Positions 28,138 to 36,510 of a stretch of DNA of 64,000 nt are shown here, piece by piece. Numbering within the stretch: position 1 is the first letter of the stretch; every line of letters starts with the position of its first letter. Position numbers and translations under genes: made by a program. The notes under the pieces were generated by a model. That model was not told where the DNA came from and did no database searches. It was given only the letters and a program-made list of their open reading frames with translations. The DNA comes from [Mycobacterium] nativiensis (lineage in GTDB: Bacteria; Actinomycetota; Actinomycetes; Mycobacteriales; Mycobacteriaceae). The stretch spans positions 3,805,168 to 3,869,167 of the forward strand of contig NZ_CP083986.1 of NCBI RefSeq assembly GCF_020172685.1. The letters are read 5' to 3'.

Positions 28138-28515
28138 CTACTCCGCCTCCAACCGGGCCCGAATCACCGCAAGGCGCTGCCGAAGCTCGGCTTCGCCGAT
28201 CACGCGCCGGGCGATCAGCGAATGAGCCAGCGATACGAGCTGGCTTTCCGGGTACGGCAGGCTCTGATAGCGCGTGGCGGACAACTCGTCTTCCTCGTCG
28301 CGGCGATCTTTGAACGTGAAGCCGAAGTCATCCATCTCGCACGACGCGATGTCGAGTGCGTCGCATAATCCGTCGAGGCTGGTTTTCCAGGGCGGCAACG
28401 GGTTCTCCACACCGTACTTGGCTGCTATGACGGGCCAGGCCTGATCGGGGTCGGCGATGTGGTCCAGGAGTTCGATGGACTGGTCCGCAACGCCGTCAGG
28501 CGATGAGGCGTTCAC
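28138..28515 (-). CDS. putative activator/accessory protein of the SCNase-type operon
   Basis: 125 residues, last gene of a three-gene operon, overlapping the gamma-subunit gene by four bases. The sequence (PPWKTSLDGLCDALDIASCEMDDFGFTFKDRR, then VSLAHSLIARRVIGEAELRQRLAVIRARL) vaguely resembles nitrile-hydratase accessory proteins and the N-terminal helices of beta subunits. Size and position match the small cobalt-insertion activator (P15K) of the Thiobacillus thiocyanate hydrolase operon. The identification is mainly contextual. Confidence 0.55.
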   Translation of the reverse strand: MNASSPDGVADQSIELLDHIADPDQAWPVIAAKYGVENPLPPWKTSLDGLCDALDIASCEMDDFGFTFKDRRDEEDELSATRYQSLPYPESQLVSLAHSLIARRVIGEAELRQRLAVIRARLEAE

Positions 28516-29225
28516 GATGGGGCACCACTGCTGCTGATCGGGTTGTTGGCCGGCCGGGCCTTGGTGATGACGTTGGTGGTCACCCCGGGTTTGGGCAGAG
28601 AGACCCCGATCAGCGAATCCCTGGTGAGGATCTCGGCCAGCTGGTCCTCGGTCCAGCCTTCGGTGCCCGCAGGCCGCATCGGCATCACCATGAAGCGGTG
28701 TTTCTGGTTGGAATCCTCCACGCGCACTTCGACACCTTCAGCCAGTTGGAGACCGAACTCGGAGAGCACCTGCCGCGGCCAGCGCACGATTCGGCGCCGG
28801 TAGTTCGGGGTGCGATACCACTCCGGTGAGTTGCCGAGGATCGGCCGCGGGTAGCAGGAGCACAGTGCGCAACAGATGACGTGGTGCACGGTCGGGGTGT
28901 CCTCAAGAATCTTGAAGGCGACAAAGTCACTGGGAGTACCGAATCCGGTGGGCTCGAGCCAGTCGACGCCGACCTGTCTGCACGCGGCGATCGGGTCGTT
29001 CAGGGCCAGCGCCTTGAACTGCGGATCGAGCCATGCCTTGGCGACCAGCCGGGCGGCCGCGGTCGGGCCGATCTGCTCAGCGAACTCGGTGAGGTGGCGG
29101 TGCTGCTCGGCGGTGAACAAGCCCTTTTCAATACACAGCTCCCGCAACGCGATTTCAAGAACTTCGAAGTCGGTGATCTCGTCGACCATCGGTTTGACCG
29201 TGCGGGCGTGATCGTGATCGTGCAT
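28512..29225 (-). CDS. scnC: thiocyanate hydrolase gamma / nitrile hydratase alpha-type subunit
   Basis: 237 residues. The metal claw motif C-A-L-C-S-C (C119, C122, C124) lies in HVICCALCSCYPRPILG, with an extra Cys at 118. Known enzymes have CTLCSC or CSLCSC with the second and third Cys oxidised. A His/Asp-rich N-terminus (MHDHDH) and segments NYRRRIVRWPRQVLSEFGL and RPAGTEGWTEDQLAEILTRD look like ScnC of thiocyanate hydrolase more than classical nitrile hydratase. Would bind Co(III) (or Fe) and hydrolyse thiocyanate or a nitrile. GGAAAGG precedes the start. Confidence 0.82.
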   Translation of the reverse strand: MHDHDHARTVKPMVDEITDFEVLEIALRELCIEKGLFTAEQHRHLTEFAEQIGPTAAARLVAKAWLDPQFKALALNDPIAACRQVGVDWLEPTGFGTPSDFVAFKILEDTPTVHHVICCALCSCYPRPILGNSPEWYRTPNYRRRIVRWPRQVLSEFGLQLAEGVEVRVEDSNQKHRFMVMPMRPAGTEGWTEDQLAEILTRDSLIGVSLPKPGVTTNVITKARPANNPISSSGAPS

Positions 29226-29252
29226 GGTCTGGCCTTTCCGTCGATGTGGTGG

Positions 29253-30089
29253 TTAGGCCGGCTCCAACCAGCGTTCGGGGATTTCGGTCTGCAGGGTGTC
29301 GTTGGCCGGCCCGGTGTAGGACTCCCACAATTCGGTTTGGTTGAACCGCACGATGTAGAACCATTCGGGTTTTGCGTCCTCGCGGTCCCAGGTCTCGTCC
29401 TCTGGGGCCGGGCTCTCGTAGGCGAGTTCGGCGATCGTTCCGCGGGCGCCCCGCACGTATTCCGGTGTGCGGGTATAGAACATCGCGGGCAGGTTCCGGA
29501 CCCGCACTCGATCGCCGAGCGCGAACCGCGCCGGATCGGCCAGCCCGGCGAATCTCTGCGGATCGCCGATGCCCACCGCCTCGATGTGGTGTCGGTTGCG
29601 AACGACTTCGGAGCCGTCGCCCTGGAACTTCGGCTGGGCATCCAAGTGGGTGCCCGCAGGGAGTCCGGCGTACCGTTCCTGCACCTGCGCCAGGCGATCG
29701 GTCAACTCGCCCCAGGTGACGTGCTTCTTTTCGATCAGCACCCGGCCCACCGACCACAACCAGCGGGCGTAGTAGGGCAGGCCGAGGTAGATCGGGCGAC
29801 CCACGTCGACGTTGCCGATGCGCCGGCGCTCCTCGGAGACCCAAATTCCGCGCCAGCCAAGGGTTTCGCAGAGCACATAGGTCATCAGCTCCCAGTGCTC
29901 CTCCTCCTTGTTCTCGTAGGTCTTCGGCGTGTCCAACTCACCGCCGACGTCGTGGCACGTCTTGAGATATGCCCAGTAATGATCCTGGGTGACCTGGTCC
30001 GGCATGGGCCATTCCGGATCCTCCGGGAAAGTGGTGTGCAGCCTCGAAATCAGCGAAAGCCGCTCTTCACGTTCGGCAGCAGTAGTCAT
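29253..30089 (-). CDS. fused beta-alpha subunit of a thiocyanate-hydrolase-type enzyme
   Basis: 278 residues. The N-terminal part (about 1-150) carries CHDVGGELDTPKTYENKEEE, GWRGIWVSEERRR and GLPYYARWLWSVGRVLI, like ScnB. The C-terminal part carries GIGDPQRFAGLADPARFALGDRVRVRNL, MFYTRTPEYVRGARGTIAELAYESPAPED and the ending NDTLQTEIPERWLEPA, like ScnA. In Thiobacillus these are separate polypeptides; here they are one, as in the beta subunit of nitrile hydratases. First intact gene of the operon; the gamma gene starts 27 bases downstream. Confidence 0.85.
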   Translation of the reverse strand: MTTAAEREERLSLISRLHTTFPEDPEWPMPDQVTQDHYWAYLKTCHDVGGELDTPKTYENKEEEHWELMTYVLCETLGWRGIWVSEERRRIGNVDVGRPIYLGLPYYARWLWSVGRVLIEKKHVTWGELTDRLAQVQERYAGLPAGTHLDAQPKFQGDGSEVVRNRHHIEAVGIGDPQRFAGLADPARFALGDRVRVRNLPAMFYTRTPEYVRGARGTIAELAYESPAPEDETWDREDAKPEWFYIVRFNQTELWESYTGPANDTLQTEIPERWLEPA

Positions 30090-30226
30090 GGGCGATCCTC
30101 GGTAACGGTCGCCGACCGCATTGACTTACGGCCTACGGCCACACTTGTCGCGCGTTAAGCCTCGATAATAACTCGCTGGGGCCGCCGTGACCCGATCGTT
30201 TTTCGACGGAATCGACCGTCTCAACC

Positions 30227-30538
30227 TCAGGTGATGCGCGTACCGGTCCGGTTCCAGCGGATCGGACCCCAGGCCGAGGAATTTCCGAGCGCAGCCGATC
30301 CCACAGCTCCAGCTGCCCCCACGCCGGTTCGGAACGGATCTGTTGATCGTTGGTGAGAAACCGGTTCGGCAGCAGCACCGTCATCAACTGTTCCTCGCGC
30401 CCGTTGAAGAGCCGCACGCCCGACGCTGTGGGGGCATCGTCGCGACCGAAGAAACGATACGGGTAGCGGCCAACCCTGTTCCCTTGCACCATCTTCCGAT
30501 TCGATGATGGCCGGTTTGACGACATCAGCCAGAGTCAT
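30227..30538 (-). pseudogene. decayed copy of the conserved gene found intact at 57021
   Basis: A good AGGTGG site and ATG (30538) open a frame whose residues 6-26 (VVKPAIIESEDG, then GWPLP) match residues 12-33 of the intact paralogue. About 85 internal residues are then missing and the match resumes in another frame (YRFFGRDD ... GVRLFNGREEQ ... NRFLTNDQQ ... WGQLELWDRLR). The last part is spread over two further frames (FLGLGSDPL, then NRTGTRIT-stop). Deletion plus several frameshifts make this a clear pseudogene. It sits immediately upstream of the cobalt-enzyme operon. Confidence 0.85.
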
Positions 30539-30648
30539 GTCGATCCACCTCTTGTGTCCGGTCGGGCCCGCCTGGCGGCTTGGCCCGGGGCCGGCGGCAG
30601 CCGGGGCGGTAAGGTTTCGGCGAGCGCGAGAGGTCATTCGGTCCCCCA

Positions 30649-31515
30649 GTGTCAACGATTCCCACTCCTAACCAGCGCACCCGCACCGACCGGTGCCCGG
30701 GCGTGCTGCGGCCCTGGGCGGCCGACGACGGGCTCCTGGTGCGGCTGCGACTGGTCGGGGGCCGGCTGCCGGCGGCGTCGCTGGCCCGGCTGCTGCAGGT
30801 CAGCGCCGAGTTCGCCGACGGCTCGATCTACGTGACCAAGCGGGCCAATCTTCAGCTGCGCGGGTTGACCGATCACGGAGGTGAGCTCGCCCCCGATGCG
30901 GTGGCGGCTCTGGAGTCGACCGGGTTGCTGCCGTCGCGCAGCCATGAGCTGGTCCGCAACATCCTGGTCTCCCCGCAGACCGGCTACGCCGGCGGCTGTA
31001 CCGACCTGCGCCCGGTGGCGGCTGGGCTGGACGCGCTGCTGTGCGCCGATCCACGCCTGACCGGACTGCCCGGCCGCTTCCTGTTCGTCCTCGACGACGG
31101 CCGCGGCGATCTGCTGGACCGCTCCGCCGATGCCGGCCTGGTGGCGCTGAGCAGTACGGCGGCGCAGCTGCGGATCGGCGAGCACTGGGGGGCCGTGATC
31201 GACATCGAGGACGCCGCCGCCCGGCTCGCCGAGCTGGCGGGTGCGTTCCAGAAAGCCCGCGGCGGGGGGCAGGACGCGCCGTGGCACATCCGTGAGCTGT
31301 CCCACCCGCTGGCGCCCGTCGTCGCTGCCGACCCGCGCGTCCCGGCCCCGTCGGGTCCGTTACCGTTTGGCAGCGTGCCCGGCGGCACCCACCTGCACGT
31401 CCCCGACGGCGTGCTTACGCCCGAGCACGGGCGATCACTGGTAGAGCACACCGAGCTCGTGGTGACGCCGTGGCAGGGTGTCTTCATCCCCCAAGCCCAG
31501 GAGGCGAATCGGTGA
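30649..31515 (+). CDS. cobG: precorrin-3B synthase-like protein, C-terminally short
   Basis: 288 residues, sulfite/nitrite-reductase-like fold. The ferredoxin-like half has TKRANLQLRGL and the core has LVRNILVSPQTGYAGGC. The protein stops right after VVTPWQGVFIP, where family members continue with the [4Fe-4S] cysteines (Cys-x5-Cys ... Cys-x3-Cys); only three Cys remain and no such motif is seen. Homologues are about 360-460 residues. CobG performs the O2-dependent step before ring contraction in aerobic B12 synthesis. GTG start; overlaps cobH by four bases. Confidence 0.82.
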   Translation: MSTIPTPNQRTRTDRCPGVLRPWAADDGLLVRLRLVGGRLPAASLARLLQVSAEFADGSIYVTKRANLQLRGLTDHGGELAPDAVAALESTGLLPSRSHELVRNILVSPQTGYAGGCTDLRPVAAGLDALLCADPRLTGLPGRFLFVLDDGRGDLLDRSADAGLVALSSTAAQLRIGEHWGAVIDIEDAAARLAELAGAFQKARGGGQDAPWHIRELSHPLAPVVAADPRVPAPSGPLPFGSVPGGTHLHVPDGVLTPEHGRSLVEHTELVVTPWQGVFIPQAQEANR

Positions 31516-32177
31516 GCAGGCCCACGCGCCCGTCTCGGCACTACGACTACATCGCCGACGGCCCGGCCATCTACGTCGAATCGTTTGCGACCATCCGCCG
31601 CGAATCCGACCTGTCGCACATCCCCGCCAGCGCAGAGCGGCTCGCCGTGCGGATGATCCACGGCGCAGGCCAGACCGACGTCGCCAAGGACTTGTTGATC
31701 CACCCCGACGCGGTGCCCGCCGGACGGGCCGCACTCGACGGCGGCGCGCCGATCCTCTGCGATGCCCGGATGGTGGCGGTCGGCGTGACGGCCGGGCGCC
31801 TGCCGGCCGGCAACGAGGTGCACTGCTACCTGCGCGACGAACGGGTTCCGGACCTGGCGAAGGAATGGGGCACCACCCGTTCGGCGGCGGCCGTCTCACT
31901 GTGGGAGCCCGAACTGGCCGGTGCCGTCGTCGCAATCGGCAACGCCCCCACCGCGCTGTTCCACCTGCTGGAGCTGATCATCGACGGCGGGCCGCGCCCG
32001 GCGGTGATCGTCGGCTGCCCGGTGGGCTTCATCGGCGCGGCCGAGTCCAAAGCCGCGTTGGCGGCGCTGCACCGCGATCACGGCATCGACATCCCGTTCG
32101 TGACGGTGCGCGGCCGGCGCGGCGGTTCGGCGATCACCTCGTCGGCCTTGAACGCCCTCGCCTCGGATGCCGAATGA
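31512..32177 (+). CDS. cobH: precorrin-8X methylmutase
   Basis: 221 residues. Moves the methyl group from C11 to C12 to give hydrogenobyrinic acid. Segments RMIHGAGQTDVAKDLLIHPDAV, GAPILCDARMVAVGV and AIGNAPTALFHLLELI are CobH/CbiC hallmarks; the His in MIHG is the catalytic residue of the family. GTG start overlapping the cobG stop; cobIJ follows with a four-base overlap. Confidence 0.95.
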   Translation: MSRPTRPSRHYDYIADGPAIYVESFATIRRESDLSHIPASAERLAVRMIHGAGQTDVAKDLLIHPDAVPAGRAALDGGAPILCDARMVAVGVTAGRLPAGNEVHCYLRDERVPDLAKEWGTTRSAAAVSLWEPELAGAVVAIGNAPTALFHLLELIIDGGPRPAVIVGCPVGFIGAAESKAALAALHRDHGIDIPFVTVRGRRGGSAITSSALNALASDAE

Positions 32178-33685
32178 CGGGCAGATTCTACGGGGTGGGC
32201 CTGGGCCCCGGTGACCCGGAGCTGATCACCCGCAAGGCGGCGCGGATCATCGCCGACGCCGACGTGGTGGCCTACCACGCCGGGGTCAACAAGGCGTCGT
32301 ACGCGCGCACCATCGCCGCCGACCTGATCCGTCCCGGCGTTTTCGAAGAGGAGCTGCGCTACCCGGTCACCACCGGGGTCACCGACCACCCCGGCGGGTA
32401 TGCCGGGGCGCTCGCCGACTTCTACGAGGCCTCCGCGTCAAGGCTGGCGGCACACCTGGATGCGGGTCGCACGGTGGCGCTGCTGACCGAGGGCGATCCG
32501 CTGTTCTACGGCTCGTTCATGTACATGCACGACCGGCTGTCGGCGCGCTTCGACACCGAGATCATCCCCGGTATTCCGGCGTTCAGCGCCGCCACGGCCG
32601 CGCTCGGGATGCCGCTGGTACGCCAGACCGACGTGCTGACGGTGCTGCCGGGCACCCTGCCCGAGCACGAGCTGGCGATGCGGCTGGCCGACACCGACGG
32701 CGCCATCATCATGAAGCTGGGCCGCACCTTCCCGGCCGTGCGCCGCGCCCTGGTCGCCGCGGGCCGGCTGGAGCACGCCTACTACGTCGAACGGGCCAGC
32801 CATCCGCAGCAGCGCTGGCTGCCGGTCGCCGAGGTGGAGGAGGCGAGCGTCCCGTATCTGTCGCTGATCGTCGTCGACGGCGACTCCCGCAACGGGCAGC
32901 GCTCCCGGACACCGGGCGACCAGACCGCCGCGGTCGCCACGCCGGTGGGTTCCGCCGGCGAGCTGCTGGTGATCGGACTGGGGCCAGGTCCCGAGGGATG
33001 GCTGACCGGCGAGGCGACCGCGGCGCTGGCCGAGGTCGAGCACGTGGTGGGTTACGGCCCCTACATCGCGCGGATTCCGCAGCGGGAAGGTTTGCAGCGG
33101 CACACCTCGGGCAACACCGTCGAGCTGGACCGGGCCCGATTCGCGCTGGATCTGGCCGCCCGCGGCGAGAAGGTGGCGGTGGTCTCCGGCGGGGACGCCG
33201 GAGTCTTCGGGATGGCGGCCGCGGTGTTCGAGGCCGCCGATAGTGAGCAATATCAGCATGTTTCGGTGCGGGTGCTGCCCGGAGTCTCCGCGGTACAGGC
33301 CGTGGCCGCCGCGGCGGGCGCCCCGATCGGTGCCGACTTCGCGGTGCTGAGCCTGTCCGATCGGCTCAAGCCGTGGGCGGTGATCGAGGCCCGCCTGCGG
33401 GCGATCGCCGACGCCGATCTGGTGTTGGCGATCTACAACCCGGCCTCTCGTGCCCGGCCCGACCAGATCGCGATGGCCCGCAAGGTGCTGCTGGAGCATC
33501 GTGACGCGGCGACCGTGGTGGTGATCGGGCGCGACATCGGCCGGGCCGGGGAGTCGTTGACCGTCACCACGCTGGGCGACCTGGACACCGACACCGTCGA
33601 CATGAAATGCCTTCTGCTGGTGGGGGCGTCGTCGACCCGGGTGAGCTCGTCGGGTCAGGTGTGGACACCTCGGTGGGTGCGGTGA
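32174..33685 (+). CDS. cobIJ: fused precorrin-2 C20- / precorrin-3B C17-methyltransferase
   Basis: 503 residues with two SAM methyltransferase domains. CobI, about 1-240, has YGVGLGPGDPELITRKA, LTEGDPLFYGSFMYMHDRL and PGIPAFSAATAALGMPL. CobJ, about 265-503, has IGLGPGPEGWLTGEAT, VVSGGDAGVFGMAAAVFE and LPGVSAVQAVAAAAGAPIGADF. A Gly/Arg/Thr-rich linker joins them. The fusion is the known mycobacterial form (M. tuberculosis CobIJ). Adds methyl groups at C20 and C17 around the CobG step. Overlaps cobM by four bases. Confidence 0.95.
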   Translation: MTGRFYGVGLGPGDPELITRKAARIIADADVVAYHAGVNKASYARTIAADLIRPGVFEEELRYPVTTGVTDHPGGYAGALADFYEASASRLAAHLDAGRTVALLTEGDPLFYGSFMYMHDRLSARFDTEIIPGIPAFSAATAALGMPLVRQTDVLTVLPGTLPEHELAMRLADTDGAIIMKLGRTFPAVRRALVAAGRLEHAYYVERASHPQQRWLPVAEVEEASVPYLSLIVVDGDSRNGQRSRTPGDQTAAVATPVGSAGELLVIGLGPGPEGWLTGEATAALAEVEHVVGYGPYIARIPQREGLQRHTSGNTVELDRARFALDLAARGEKVAVVSGGDAGVFGMAAAVFEAADSEQYQHVSVRVLPGVSAVQAVAAAAGAPIGADFAVLSLSDRLKPWAVIEARLRAIADADLVLAIYNPASRARPDQIAMARKVLLEHRDAATVVVIGRDIGRAGESLTVTTLGDLDTDTVDMKCLLLVGASSTRVSSSGQVWTPRWVR

Positions 33686-34449
33686 GCGTGCCGGTTCACT
33701 TCGTCGGCGCCGGACCGGGCGCGGCGGATCTGCTCACGGTTCGGGCCGCCCGACTGCTGGCCGACGCCGACGTGGTGCTCTACCCGGGCAGCTACCTGGA
33801 CCCGCAGGTTCTTGAACAGTGCTCTGGCACAACCGAGCTCGTCGACACCGCCGGCCTGGACCTGGATGCTATCGTGGCCCGCATCGTCGCTGCTCATCAG
33901 GCGGGCCTGGCCGTGGTGCGGTTGGTGTCGGGCGATCCGTCGGTCTACAGCGCGGTGTCCGAGCAGACCCGCCGGCTCGATACCGCCGGGGTGCCGTGGG
34001 ACGTCACACCCGGCGTGCCGGCCTATGCGGCGGCGGCCGCGGTGCTCGGCCAAGAGCTCACGGTGCCGCTGGTGGCGCAGTCGGTGGTGCTGACCCGGGT
34101 TCAGGCCTCGTCCACCGCGATGCCGGAGTCCGAATCGCTGGCGGCGTTCGCTGCGACCGGCGCCACCCTGGTGCTGCACCTGGCGATCACCCGGACTCGC
34201 GAGCTGATGGCCCAGCTGGAATCCGATTACGGCGCGGACTGCCCGGTTGCGGTGGTCTACCGTGCGTCACAGCCCGACGAGTTGGTGCTGCGCGGAACGG
34301 TCGCCGATATCGCCGATGCCGTGGAGACAGCGGGGTTGCGTTCGGCCGCAGTCATTCTGGTCGGCCGGGCGGTCGCGGATCTCCCCGATCCGTGCGCCGG
34401 GGAGAGTCATCTCTACGACGCGGCCCGAGACCGGTCACGGCAGGCTTAA
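33682..34449 (+). CDS. cobM: precorrin-4 C11-methyltransferase
   Basis: 255 residues, canonical tetrapyrrole methylase: HFVGAGPGAADLLTVRAARLLADADVVLYPGSY at the N-terminus, RLVSGDPSVYSAVSEQ and PGVPAYAAAAAVLGQELTVP in the core. GTG start overlaps the cobIJ stop. Last gene of cobG-cobH-cobIJ-cobM; its end overlaps the convergent cobL end by 15 bp. Confidence 0.94.
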   Translation: MSVPVHFVGAGPGAADLLTVRAARLLADADVVLYPGSYLDPQVLEQCSGTTELVDTAGLDLDAIVARIVAAHQAGLAVVRLVSGDPSVYSAVSEQTRRLDTAGVPWDVTPGVPAYAAAAAVLGQELTVPLVAQSVVLTRVQASSTAMPESESLAAFAATGATLVLHLAITRTRELMAQLESDYGADCPVAVVYRASQPDELVLRGTVADIADAVETAGLRSAAVILVGRAVADLPDPCAGESHLYDAARDRSRQA

Positions 34450-35643
34450 CGCCCACTGGGTGACTGTGCGGGCCGGTGTCCAGCCGGTGAAGGTGCCGAG
34501 CGGGGCGGCGTGTTCGACGTGGATGCGAGTCAGCTCGCCGCCGTGCTCGGCGTAGGCAGCCACCAGCAGTGCCTCAGATTCGAGCGTGACGCCGTGGGCG
34601 ACCAGTCTCCCACCGGGCGCCAACGCCGCCAGGCAGGCCGCCAATACCCCGGGCCGGTTCAGGCCGCCGCCGATGAAGACCGCGTTCGGCGCGGGCAGGT
34701 CCGCCAGAGCCTGCGGGGCAGCATCGCACACCACCCTCAGCGCGGGCACCCCGAGGTTGCGGGCATTGCCTGAGATGCGCTGCGCCCTAGCCTGATTCGC
34801 TTCGACAGCGACCGCCCGGCAGGTCGGATCCGAACGCATCCATTCGATGCCGACCGATCCGGCGCCGGCCCCGACGTCCCACAGCAGCTGTCCGGGCGCC
34901 GGTGACAGCCGGGCCAGCGCCGAGGCCCGCAGGTCACGTTTGGTGAGCTGCCCGTCGTGGTCGTAGGCGTCATCGGGCAGACCAGCAGCCCAGCCGGACA
35001 TCAACGGCCCGGCCAGTTCCAGCGCGACGATGTTGAGCCGCGGGGCCGGGCCTTGAAAGGCTGGGTAAGTTGCTGCGGTGGATTCCAGCCTGGATTCGGC
35101 CGCACCGCCGAGGTCACCGAGCACCACCATCCGGCTCGCCCCGTAGCCGCGGTCGACCAGCAGGGCGGCGACCTGTGCGGGGGTGGTCTCATCGGACGAC
35201 AGCACCAGCACCCGCCGGCCCGGCGCCAGTTCGCGCAACACCGCGTGTGCATCGGCAGACCTGATCACCGCGGCGGACTCCGCCGGCCAGCCCAACCGGG
35301 CGCGGGCCAGCGTGACCGAGGAGACCGCCGGGACCACGGCGACCTTGTCCGCACCGAACAGGTCGATCAGTGTGCTGCCCACTCCGTACAGCAGCGGATC
35401 GCCGGAGGCCAGCGCCACCACCTGCTGCCCGGCCAGTCCGTCGAACAGCGCGGGCAGCCCGGCGCGCAGCGGCGTCGGCCATTTGTGGCGCTGTTGGCCG
35501 TCGACCGCGGGCAGCAGATCGAGGTGGCGCGGCGCACCGATCACGACGTCGGCGGCCAGCACCGTCTCACGCGCCGGCCCGGTGAGCCCGGCCCAACCGT
35601 CGGCGCCGATCCCGACAACGGTGATGCGTTCGACGGCTGGCAC
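34435..35643 (-). CDS. cobL: precorrin-6Y C5,15-methyltransferase (decarboxylating)
   Basis: 402 residues in two domains. N-terminal CbiE-type methylase (VVGIGADGWAGLTGPARETV, ASGDPLLYGVGSTL). C-terminal CbiT-type Rossmann methyltransferase (LLWDVGAGAGSVGIEWMRSDP, FIGGGLNRPGVLAACLAAL), which methylates C15 and decarboxylates ring C. GTG start at 35643 gives the family N-terminus VPAVERITVVGIG; longer readings have no similarity. Transcribed towards cobM; a dienelactone-hydrolase-like gene is 14 bases upstream on the same strand. Confidence 0.93.
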   Translation of the reverse strand: MPAVERITVVGIGADGWAGLTGPARETVLAADVVIGAPRHLDLLPAVDGQQRHKWPTPLRAGLPALFDGLAGQQVVALASGDPLLYGVGSTLIDLFGADKVAVVPAVSSVTLARARLGWPAESAAVIRSADAHAVLRELAPGRRVLVLSSDETTPAQVAALLVDRGYGASRMVVLGDLGGAAESRLESTAATYPAFQGPAPRLNIVALELAGPLMSGWAAGLPDDAYDHDGQLTKRDLRASALARLSPAPGQLLWDVGAGAGSVGIEWMRSDPTCRAVAVEANQARAQRISGNARNLGVPALRVVCDAAPQALADLPAPNAVFIGGGLNRPGVLAACLAALAPGGRLVAHGVTLESEALLVAAYAEHGGELTRIHVEHAAPLGTFTGWTPARTVTQWALSLP

Positions 35644-35657
35644 AGCGGCGATCGTAG

Positions 35658-36455
35658 CTAGGTCAACCGTCGCGTGAGGAACTCCACTACCCGTTTGCGC
35701 GCCTCGTAGGCGGGGTGGCCGTCGACCTCGCGGACCTGATCGGTGAGCACCGAATGCGCCATCCGGGACAGACCATGCGGATTGCCCGGCGAAGAATCGA
35801 TCTCGATCACCTCGAACGCGTCCCCCAGCCGGGCCTTCAGTGTCTCGAAGCGATCGCCCGGGGCCATCTTGTCCTCGCTGAACCGCAGGCCGAGGGCGCA
35901 AAGCCCGTCGGTGGCGGCGCGGTCGGCGATCACACCCAGCTCAACCTCGGAGAGCCCGGGGTCGCGGCGCTGCTTGAGCGTCAGCGGAATCGGTACCGAC
36001 GGTTGGCTGAGCACCGGCGCCAGCACGGCGTCGTCGACCGCGGCCGCCAGCGCGAATCCGCCGGTGAAGCACTGACCGATCACCCCGACCCCCTTGCCGG
36101 GTGTCTTCTCGTTGAGGTCGCGGGCCAGCGCCCGCAGAAACTGGGTGACCGGCCGCTGCTTGTTGGTGGCGAACGCGGCGAACTCCCGGGTCACACAGGC
36201 GCGAGCGATCGTGGTCAGCGCGTAGCCGGGCGTGATCGCCTTACCGGGCTGGCCGAACAACGAGGGAATCGCCACGGTGAACCCGCTGTCCACCAGGTGA
36301 TTTCCCAACCCCAGCACGCCCGGGTGCATGCCCGGGATCTCCGGGATCAGCACCACGCCCGGGCCCTCCCCCTTGCGGTACACGTCATGGGTGAACGCGC
36401 CGCCGGTGAACGGCGCCGCGACCCATCCAGTCAGGTCTGCTTCGGGTGCACTCAT
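35658..36455 (-). CDS. dienelactone hydrolase family protein
   Basis: 265 residues, alpha/beta hydrolase with a Cys nucleophile in GVIGQCFTGGFALA (GxCxGG, the DLH motif). The late HGL stretch (SPGNPHGLSRMAHSVL) carries the likely catalytic His. Family members open cyclic lactones or esters; the substrate here is unknown. Probably co-transcribed with cobL, but nothing links it to B12 chemistry beyond position. It begins divergent from the riboswitch-led chelatase gene. Confidence 0.88.
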   Translation of the reverse strand: MSAPEADLTGWVAAPFTGGAFTHDVYRKGEGPGVVLIPEIPGMHPGVLGLGNHLVDSGFTVAIPSLFGQPGKAITPGYALTTIARACVTREFAAFATNKQRPVTQFLRALARDLNEKTPGKGVGVIGQCFTGGFALAAAVDDAVLAPVLSQPSVPIPLTLKQRRDPGLSEVELGVIADRAATDGLCALGLRFSEDKMAPGDRFETLKARLGDAFEVIEIDSSPGNPHGLSRMAHSVLTDQVREVDGHPAYEARKRVVEFLTRRLT

Positions 36456-36510
36456 CGGTGTTGTCCTTTCGGTAGCTCAACCACTCCCGGCACGGGTGTT
36501 AGGGTATCGG

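Noticed and set aside
30539-30648. Possible cobalamin riboswitch before cobG
   Set aside because: The 110-bp gap lacks the CCGCCACTG core and B12 box seen in the other three elements.
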